Source: Phallus indusiatus (Eukaryota > Basidiomycota > Agaricomycetes > Phallales > Phallaceae). From it: 64,000 bases of DNA. Position 1 is the stretch's first letter, and each line of letters opens with the position of its first letter. Of this stretch, positions 54,014-61,389 are shown piece by piece. The stretch spans positions 2,232,001 through 2,296,000 of the forward strand of contig JAQFWX010000003.1 in NCBI GenBank assembly GCA_027605045.1. Reading direction: 5' to 3'. Both the position numbers and the translations under genes were made by a program. A model generated the notes under the pieces. It was not told the DNA's origin and made no database searches. It saw nothing but the letters and a program-made list of their open reading frames with translations.

Positions 54014-55234
54014 AAAATCCTCTCTAGTTGCAGTGACCGCGATCTCGTTTTCTTCCGTAGCGATCTCGACACGATTCTGTGTTTCCAGCACATCTTGTTG
54101 AGCAAATCGTTGCTCGAGAATCTCGTCGATTTCATCGGTCTGCATAAATCGAACATCGAATGCGCGTGGGCAGTCCTTAACAAGATGACCTAATTGTCCA
54201 CATCGGAAACACCGGGCTGTCTCAGTCTGTATGCGGCGGCGAGCAGCATCAACCTCCATGGCATCATTTCGGGTTGGAGGTGCAACATTAGCAGGGGCAG
54301 AAATCGGTGGTCGCATTGGGTGAGACATGGTGGCAGGGATCGGTGCACGAGGTGGAGGAAAAGGAGGTGGGGAGTAAATAGGGGGTCCCGTCGTACGTTG
54401 GTAGATCGGGAATGGGCTGGGTCGAGTTCGAGAGATCGGAATCGACGTAAGAGGGGTTGAAGTCGAATTACCGGCAATGACTCGATGTTGGGTGGCATTG
54501 AAAGCATCGTTGGTACGGCGAGCTTGATCGAAGAGTCTAGCAGCCTGAACCCATCCTTCGTAGTCGCTGTAATCGGGTCGATTCTGCATCGTTCCCACTT
54601 TACTAGAGATCTCCCGGTCTAAACCTTGTCGATAATACGTCGTCAGCGCAAGGCCATCATGAATCGTAAATCCAGCGCGATCTACGATTATGCGAAACGC
54701 GTCGGTGTAATCGTCTACATTTCGACCTCCTTGAGCATAACGTCCCGAAAGAAGGAGATTCAATGCATCCTCGGCTTCGGTCACTGGGAAGAATTCAGAA
54801 CGAAACTTTTGTTGGAAATCTTCCCAGGTCTCATAAGGAGCCAGTCCCCGGTTGTACTGGGCCTGAACAAGTTCGGCAAAGGCACCAGCGCGTCCACTAT
54901 TCATGTAGGATAGTACCCAGATGACTTTGGTACTGAGATTCGGGAAATCGCCACCGCATACGCTCATGTAGAGTTCGACCGAGTTCCAGAATGTACGGCC
55001 ATTTTTGCGATCTCCATCATAGGCGAGAGGTACAGCAGGGCGAGTGTTTCGAGACGATCTTGTCTCGTTTTGAGGATTTGGAACCGAGGCTCCAGGATTA
55101 GGGGTGTTCGGATTAGCGGGATCGGCAGTAGAAGCCTGGGGGGGAAGAAGTCGATTGAGATGAGTTACAAGCTCTTCCATTCTTTGTTCAATCGCAGTGA
55201 GGCGAACGATGGGATCACTCTCAGGCTGTTCCAT
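53996..55234 (-). CDS. Gag of chromovirus Y
   Basis: 412 residues from ATG at 55234, about 145 bp after the 5' LTR. An N-terminal helix (TAIEQRMEELVTHLNRLL) precedes the capsid core, NTRPAVPLAYDGDRKNGRTF, then FRSEFFPVTEAEDALNLLL and VDDYTDAFRIIVDRAGF. A Pro-rich linker leads to one CCHC knuckle, CFRCGQLGHLVKDCP. The C-terminal residues EDFQNG then (D/S)E are shared with X gag, and the codons there overlap the pol frame. Confidence 0.93.
   Translation of the reverse strand: MEQPESDPIVRLTAIEQRMEELVTHLNRLLPPQASTADPANPNTPNPGASVPNPQNETRSSRNTRPAVPLAYDGDRKNGRTFWNSVELYMSVCGGDFPNLSTKVIWVLSYMNSGRAGAFAELVQAQYNRGLAPYETWEDFQQKFRSEFFPVTEAEDALNLLLSGRYAQGGRNVDDYTDAFRIIVDRAGFTIHDGLALTTYYRQGLDREISSKVGTMQNRPDYSDYEGWVQAARLFDQARRTNDAFNATQHRVIAGNSTSTPLTSIPISRTRPSPFPIYQRTTGPPIYSPPPFPPPRAPIPATMSHPMRPPISAPANVAPPTRNDAMEVDAARRRIQTETARCFRCGQLGHLVKDCPRAFDVRFMQTDEIDEILEQRFAQQDVLETQNRVEIATEENEIAVTATREDFQNGSE
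54014..54020 (-). promoter_or_regulatory. Candidate -1 ribosomal frameshift site, Y gag-pol
   Basis: Gag codons GAG GAT TTT CAG form G GAT TTT, seven codons before the gag stop. The pol frame is -1 and open. Position and sequence match X at 40036-40042 although surrounding synonymous positions differ (for example CAA/CAG). Confidence 0.5.
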
Positions 55235-55365
55235 GACGAAAGGAATCGAAGAACGAAGGGCGGAGGGGTCGTTTTATGGGCGAAAAGCGTCGGGAACGTC
55301 TGAGACACTGCTGACAAAGAGTTTCCGAAGGAAAACGACAATAGAAACGACCGGTCCGAAGGTAG

Positions 55366-55376
55366 AAGCTTGTTCT
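55366..55376 (-). other. Primer-binding site of Y (self-priming type)
   Basis: Sense AGAACAAGCTT two bases after the 5' LTR, complementary over 11 nt to AAGCTTGTTCT in the LTR (plus-strand 55477-55487), itself about 25-30 bases downstream of the TATA-like cttatatg (55512-55519). Confidence 0.65.
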
Positions 55377-55378
55377 AC

Positions 55379-55730
55379 TGTTAGGGCGACTCAGGGCACA
55401 CACCTAGAGGAGGGAAAACCTAAGATCTATTGGGGGACAACGACTAACTACTCACCTAGAGGAGGGAAAACCTAAGAGAACAAGCTTAGGTATCCCCCTC
55501 TAGGGAAATCGCATATAAGTACAGGATATGAGGCGCCCGACTGATCCCCATGGGATCCGAGGAGATACAGACAGAAATCGAAATAAATCGAAAAGATCGA
55601 GAGATCGAGAAAACGATGAAAATAGTGGAAATGACAAAATACGGGAAATGATGGAAATCGAAGTGTGAAATGAAATCGAAAGAAATCGAAGAAATCGAAT
55701 AATAGGGCAAGGCGCTAGCGTACCGTAACA
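55379..55730 (-). repeat. 5' LTR of Y
   Basis: 352 bp, the promoter-bearing LTR for the minus-strand genes. Confidence 0.94.
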
Positions 55731-55735
55731 GTCGG

Positions 55736-56036
55736 TACTCGACTCCAACGGTCAACCCGTTCCTCCCCATTCTGGGGACGATTTCGGCCTAATGGACAGG
55801 CTGGACCCTGAAGAGGAGTCATTATTGTCTCGGCGACAACTCGCTGAGAAAGTCCTCGCTGAGTTCCCAGGAACTCCCCGTATCTCCAACCAGGCCAAGT
55901 ACCACGATACGTGGCCCGCTTTTATGCAAGGCCACGACCCCACAGCGTCTCGAGCAGGGAAAACCCCTGTACCTGGGCCAGTTCCCGACCCACTCGCGTG
56001 GTACATGATGTGTCCACTGGATGATTGTTATGTAAC
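55736..56036 (+). CDS. Accessory ORF of element G, part 2
   Basis: It continues part 1 in frame after Y (DESV to LDSNGQPVPP). It encodes an acidic stretch (MDRLDPEEESLLSRRQLAEK), then PGTPRISNQAKYHDTW, and ends MMCPLDDCYV, where a 600 bp insertion interrupts. Joined to part 3 this forms C-x4-C … H-x4-H, a possible zinc-binding motif. Confidence 0.65.
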
Positions 56037-56636
56037 CACTTCATCTCCCTCACCAAAAACATCAAGATATAAGGCTACGGCAACAAAACCCTATAAAAAC
56101 AAATAAAACCAAATAATCCAAGGACTTCCACATTTCTCGTCTTCCACTTCTATTTTCTTTTCCAATCCTTTTGCCACTTCAATCATACATGACATCATTC
56201 GGCAAAACACTTCAGCCAAGGGTAATTAGTAGGAAAAAGGTTACGTTTATTTATCCTTATCTATTTTTCCATCTCAAATATTGTGTCATCTCTTGTGTCA
56301 TTTACTATGTAATTATTAGGTAGCGAGTAGAATAGTTTAGCCCTAAATGTGTATAAATAGGGCTCAGAAAATCATGTATCTACATCTTTTGTTGTACCAC
56401 ACATCCAGTGTTAGCTAATAAAGCTCAGTAACAACAAAGGGTCACTTTGACAAAGCACGCTTATCAAACCTCTTATCTAACTCTATCTGAGACTTGTGCT
56501 ACAAGTCTCCCTCTTAACCTCTATTGTTCAACTAACATTTCTATAGATTGGGAAACTTTCACATAAGTACAGTTATTCCTGGCCTTACCTTTTAGTTGGA
56601 TACGAATCTAGACGAAACGCTTAACAAGTAATTGTG
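56037..56636 (+). mobile_element. 600 bp LTR-like insertion in accessory ORF of G
   Basis: It is flanked by the direct repeat TGTAAC (56031-56036 and 56637-56642), and the accessory frame resumes immediately after. Inside are a TATA box (gtataaatagggc near 56351) and aataaag (near 56418), as in an LTR. The ends (CACTTC…AATTGTG) are not the usual TG…CA, so the exact boundaries and class are uncertain. Confidence 0.55.
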
Positions 56637-56642
56637 TGTAAC

Positions 56643-57531
56643 TCTATTTGATTGGCACATCAAGGAGTTCCATAACAATGATCCCTCATTCGTACTCCAG
56701 GGGAAGCAGATCTGGAAGAAACCACCCATATTGGACACACCTCAAAAAGTTGCAATGCACGCGCGCATTAGACTTGCCTGGGATGTAGGCATGATGTTCA
56801 TCAATAGAAAGAAGAAAGAGCGAGACTACGCTCGCCTCACTATCGGGGAGCGCCCCGAAGCTTTTCCATACCCAACAGAAGGGCAAATGGACCTAGAAAC
56901 GGGTCGCCTCTACGAGACGTGGTATAAGGACCCCGCCTCCGTACCCTTTTATATAAGGGTTGAACCATCGGGATCGCTGAATATCAGCGATGTTGAAGTC
57001 GTAGCGTGGCTTCGAAAAATATTCCCGAATCGGGAAACAAGGAAGACTGTATTCCCCATTGTAGCGGAGATATGTACCGAGCCTGGGCTATCCACCTGGC
57101 TCAACGCCGCTGGCATCAACGCCGACAAGACGGTGAATAACTCCCCATCCATAATCGAAGGATGGCGTCGAGCATATACCCTGCCTCAGGGTAACATTCC
57201 AACCAAGGAAGAAGTTGTCGGGATGCTGCGATATAACTGTGTGAATACCCGATTAATCGAAACTCGATTAGGACCACTATTTGAGCGGTGGCGATCACAC
57301 ACTAACAGCAATACCATCGCCGTGAAGTGGCGAGAATCTCAACCCACCGTTTCGTCGCTGTTACCAGGACGTCAGTATCGAAGACGACGTCGCAACAATC
57401 GTCGTGACGCCGCCCCTGCAGCTCCTATTGCTGGACCTTCGAAGGAGACTCCTTATGTGGAGTCCACCGCTAGTCGCCTCCCTCGGCGAAAGCACCACTC
57501 CCAGCAGATATCGCTGAGAAAGAACTCGTGA
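56643..57531 (+). CDS. Accessory ORF of element G, part 3
   Basis: It resumes in frame with LFDWHIKEFHNNDPSFVLQ. About 296 codons encode a mixed alpha/beta-looking region (VAMHARIRLAWDVGMMFINR, YETWYKDPASVPFYIRVEP, IFPNRETRKTVFPIVAEI, GLSTWLNAAGINADKT) and a basic tract (RQYRRRRRNNRRDAA), then a stop at 57529-57531. A second frame, open from about 57480 to 57621 (ELVIDPDQYEVLDRPGAGH, MAMDYTADD), looks like the original C-terminus, implying a one-base indel near the cctccc run at about 57478. Whole ORF would be about 640 residues. No family recognised. Confidence 0.6.
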
Positions 57532-57676
57532 TCGACCCCGATCAATACGAGGTCCTGGATAGACCAGGAGCGGGCCATCAAGGTGACATTGAGATGGCCA
57601 TGGATTATACCGCGGACGACTGAGACTCACTCGTCGTATCATGTATTGACTTGACGCTCAAGTCAGCGGGGGAGGA

Positions 57677-57940
57677 TGTAACGGTTCCGCTATGACCAGC
57701 GGACTACTATTACCCATAGTACATATTAGTATATATATACAATTGCATGCAGACGATCGTCGTCTGCACAAGTACCTAGTATTATGTAATGTACATAGGC
57801 GCCGTCACACCAGTAAATACCGCGTAATGGTAAAGGCGCCGGCAGCCTTTCTTACCTGCACTTGCAAATATACAGCTTTATACTGTTTGTTGTGAGTCCG
57901 TAAGAACCGGGCTAATCGTAAACTGTAACGAAACGTTACA
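57677..57940 (+). repeat. 3' LTR of element G
   Basis: 264 bp, TGTAACGG to CGTTACA, preceded by a purine tract (cgggggagga). It contains hairpins at about 57688-57705 (ccgct/agcgg) and 57749-57767 (gcagacg/cgtctgc). A truncated sister copy is at 58140-58312. Confidence 0.85.
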
Positions 57941-58139
57941 GATAAGCTTAGCATTAGACATTGCAAAGAGTATCTGGAGCTCAGACCAAGTGCTCATCAT
58001 GTTGGACAACCAAGTGGCAATTCAGGCAACACAGAGACAGAGAGAAGTGCTGGGACAGCATCTGGTGGAACACATTCAGAAACAGATAAAGTCTCTACTC
58101 AAAGTGCAGCGTAAGAAGATAAAGCTGATATGGACGCCT
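57941..58139 (+). pseudogene. LINE RNase H, continuation
   Basis: It encodes LALDIAKSIWSSDQVLIMLD, NQVAIQATQRQREVLGQHL and HIQKQIKSLLKVQRKKIKLI ending WTP, the second half of the RNase H begun at 42440. About 30 residues between the two halves are missing, consistent with loss of the original G/LINE left junction. It is cut at 58140 by another LTR. Confidence 0.8.
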
Positions 58140-58312
58140 GTAACGGTTCCGCTAGTAGCAGCGGACTAGTATTAGATGAGTATATACTTGTACATGCATC
58201 GCTATATATGCAGACAATCCATGTCTGCTTAAGTACGTAGTATTATGTAAAGTACATAGGCGCCGTCACACCTCTAAATACCATGTAATGGTAAAGGCGC
58301 TGGCAGCCTTTC
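58140..58312 (+). repeat. Truncated G-type LTR
   Basis: TGTAACGGTTCC start; matches 57677 onward with about one difference in eight. Cut at 58313 by an X-type LTR. Confidence 0.85.
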
Positions 58313-58518
58313 TGTTAGGGCTACTCAGCTCACACTAGAGGGAGGGGATCCTAAGAGATATATTGGAGGATAACTATACTACTCACCTAGAGGGAGGGGA
58401 TCCTGAGAGAACAAGCTTAGGGACCCTCACTCTAGGTACAGCTACTATATACATAAAACGACAACGCGGCGTGCGGCCCTGACACAGCTAAGTGCCAGGC
58501 GCCCAAGCCGAGCCTAAG
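58313..58518 (-). repeat. Family X LTR, cut by element Z
   Basis: TGTTAGGGCTACTCAGC through cccaagccgagcctaag; the remainder is presumably beyond the far end of Z, outside the window. Confidence 0.85.
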
Positions 58519-59161
58519 TGTCACGAGCCGATTTTCTCGTGACATCGATTTAACGATTTAATTCGATTTCACATTCTTTTCGAACTCGAACGAACGAACC
58601 TTATAGAGATCGCACTCTATACAATCTCTCGAACACCGATTACCGATTTATTCACTTTGACGATCGGTGAGGTTCCATGATATAAATAGAATACTTTCTA
58701 TTTCTTTCTTTATGATTCTAACGAACCTCACGACTTCCTCGAGTACTATTATGTACTTTCCGAATTAGTACTTTCTTTGTACTCGACCCTGCATCACTTT
58801 GTAGTATTTAAACTCGCTGTAAATACCATACAAAGTCGTCTTGAAATCGAACTCTGATTCGATTCAAATATATTTCATTGTATTTCAAACCTCTTTGAAT
58901 TACAACTCGTCTCTTTATCTCGAAACCCGATTTTTCTCGATTCTCTCGATCTCTCGCCTTTGGCGACGGAGTCGCCAAAGTCTTCGTTATCTCCGGTTGT
59001 TCTTCGTTGTGAGTGCTGATTCGTCACGATCCAAATTGAGGAATACTCTCAGGCCTTTGGAGCGGGCGCAACACATAAGTTGAAGCCAAGTTCCTCATCC
59101 TCCGATCTCTCGATTCTCGATCCCTCGATCTCGCGATCTCGAACGGTCTCGGATCTTGACA
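58519..59161 (+). repeat. 5' LTR of Z
   Basis: TGTCACGAG to GATCTTGACA. It begins with a tgtcacgag…ctcgtgaca hairpin. A tatttaaa box (58806-58813) lies about 30 bases before gtcttgaaat (58839-58848). Confidence 0.82.
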
Positions 59162-59163
59162 GT

Positions 59164-59173
59164 ATTTCAAGAC
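59164..59173 (+). other. Primer-binding site of Z (self-priming type)
   Basis: ATTTCAAGAC lies two bases after the LTR end and is the exact complement of GTCTTGAAAT at 58839-58848, near the predicted transcript start. Confidence 0.6.
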
Positions 59174-59197
59174 CTCTCGTTTCCTTAGGCTTGCAGA

Positions 59198-61371
59198 ATG
59201 GCGACAAAGACTAAATCCCGTTCTGGACGAACCCGTGCTTTCAACCCCAGAGTCCCTGCTTTCTTAGTTCCTTCCTCCTCTGACCCCGAAAAAGTCCGTG
59301 CTAACGCTGAGCGTGATGCTAGAGCTAACAGGCGTCATGGTGGTGTTCAACCCCCTTTGGAAGTCCAAGATTTGTTGGAGCGAGCTCAGATTTTTCTGCC
59401 GACAACTCCTCCTCGTAGCTTTGGAACTCCAATCGATCGATCGTTCTCTCACGACGGCTTCGAAAATCGACCTCTCACAGCTGCCCGAGAACGCTCACAA
59501 ACTGCCGAACCTACGACTTCTTCTCAAACTCGAATTCCTCGATTCGAACCTTTCGCTAAGATCGAAGAAGTTGACGAGTTTGGTACTGTTTTACCGAACA
59601 CACCTCCTGTTACAACTCGCTCTGCTGGACCGTCTCGAACTCCTGCTGCTGGTGGTGCGCCTGGTGGTGGCGGTGGTGGTGATGATGGTAATGGTAGTGG
59701 TGGTGATCCGAACACTCCCCCCCCTCAACCTCCTCAACCCCCTCAGACGCCGACGCCTGGTGCTGGATATGCTGGTGGTGGTGGTGTTGGTGGCGCTGGT
59801 GGTCCTCCTGGTGGCGATCCTCCTGGAGATCCCAGCGACGATGATGATGATTCTGACGATGAAACCGACACCCCTGTTACCCAGCGACAACTCGCGGATT
59901 CGATGAATCGTATTGCATCCGCTTTCGAACTCACCCAGCAATTCCTTCAACAAGTTATGGACCCGACTCGTACGACGAAGGCTCCAGTGAAGGATCCTGA
60001 AACTTTTGACGGTTCCAATCCTGAGAAACTTCCACCGTTTCTTGTTCAGTGTCGACTCGTTTTTCGCGCTCGTCCCTCTCAGTACCAGGAAGATTGGCAG
60101 AAGATCGACTATGCGCTTATGTTTCTTCGTGGAAGCGCTGCCGAATTCTTCTCGCCATACATCCAAGATGATCTCGATCAGGATGATTTCGATTTTCTCA
60201 CTTCCTGGGAAACGTTTATCCAACTACTCGCTAACGTTTTTGGACAGACCTCTCCTCTCGACGACGCGGAAACTTCCCTTTCGGCTCTTACCTTTTCGGA
60301 TTCGACAAAGGCAGCTACGTTTTTTATCAACTTCACGAAATATGCGATTCGCACCGCATACAACAGCGCTGCCTTACGACGAATGGTTTTGGACAAGCTC
60401 CCGAACCGCCTTATCGATCGGCTCTACAATTCGGATCGACCTTGGGACACCTACCAGTCTCTCCGAAACACCGTGCTTACCCTCGACGCCCTTCATTGGG
60501 AGAACGAAGCACGAAAGAAGCGTCGTCAACGCGAGAATCCAGGCTCCTCCTCGTCTTCACAGAAGAAGCCAGCAACCTCGCAGCAGAACACGGCTTCGTC
60601 TTCTTCGAATTCCAACAAGAAATCGAACAAGAACCGATCGAACAACAAATCGTCGAATTCGTCATCCAACAACAGTGGATCGAACTCCACTGGAAATCGC
60701 TCGAACACGCTCTCTGCTGAGGAGCGTCAGCGTCGTTTGGCTGAAGGTATATGTTTTAATTGTGGGGTGAAGGGTCACTTGAGTCGCGATTGTCCGAAGA
60801 AGGCCTCTACGTCGGGTTCTAGCAACAACAACAATGTTAGGGCACGATCGTTCAGTGGTGAGACTTAAGGATCAGACTGCTACTATAACCCAGTAACCCA
60901 GTCTATAATAGCGCAAGGAACTACTCATGCGCGCACAGTTGTATATATACATGATTACGCTATCTCTGACCAATAGCTATCAGGTGCATTATCTACCAAT
61001 AGGAAGGACGGTAGCCGAGGACAATACGGATGACATAGAGAAAGAGGGAGATAGGGCAGAATGGAGCGAACGGAGAAACGGGGAGAGTTCGGAAGAATAC
61101 GCGAGGGATAACTACGGACCGGCATACCGGGTACCGTATGACCGACGTAGAGCACGTAGGCATCTAAGTAGGTTATACTATACTGCGCTAATATGCTAGA
61201 GTGACCGTAAACCAGAGACGTACCCTGACAAACAACAGTTCGAACTCTTCGAATTCCGACAAGAAGAAATCGACGAAGGCCCGTACGAACAAGTCGTCTA
61301 ATTCGGCGAACGCGAACGATAAGAAGGTAGCGGAGAATTCAGCTGCAGAATCTTCGAATGCTAAGAATTAA
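59198..61371 (+). CDS. Gag of element Z, interrupted by a solo LTR
   Basis: ATG at 59198. The first 557 codons run to 60868, the last dozen being inside the inserted LTR. A basic N-terminus (KTKSRSGRTRAF) is followed by Gly/Pro-rich low complexity (GGGGGGDDGNGSGG, then TPPPQPPQPPQTP). The capsid core has FDGSNPEKLPPFLVQCRLVF and FRARPSQYQEDWQKIDYAL, then FFINFTKYAIRTAYN. A Ser/Asn tract precedes a CCHC knuckle, CFNCGVKGHLSRDCP. Without the LTR the frame would continue through a Ser/Asn/Lys-rich tail to TAA at 61369. Pol follows in the same frame after that stop and another at 61384. Confidence 0.82.
60835..61230 (-). repeat. Solo LTR inside Z gag
   Basis: 396 bp, TGTTAGGGCACG to CGTACCCTGACA, with a 5 bp target duplication AACAA (60830-60834 and 61231-61235). 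Its ends resemble families X and Y but the middle differs, so it is a further related family. Orientation is assigned by analogy with X. Confidence 0.85.
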
Positions 61372-61389
61372 GCTGACTGTCGTTAGGAC

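Larger units (their letters stand above)
49733..55730 (-). mobile_element. Chromovirus Y, complete and young
   Basis: 5,998 bp with 352 bp LTRs at 49733-50084 and 55379-55730 that read identical, and a 5 bp target duplication GTCGG (49728-49732 and 55731-55735). The minus strand carries intact gag and pol, a primer-binding site next to the 5' LTR, and a polypurine tract (ttgaaggggaggg, sense) next to the 3' LTR. It looks potentially autonomous. Confidence 0.95.
42843..57940 (+). mobile_element. Ty3/gypsy element G, 5' LTR lost, split by later insertions
   Basis: Remaining parts are gag-pol (to 49016), an accessory ORF in three pieces (49156-49732, 55736-56036, 56643-57531), a polypurine tract (cgggggagga) and a 264 bp 3' LTR (57677-57940). 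Chromovirus Y and a 600 bp insertion lie inside the accessory ORF. LINE sequence continues right after the 3' LTR, so G had inserted in the LINE. Confidence 0.85.
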
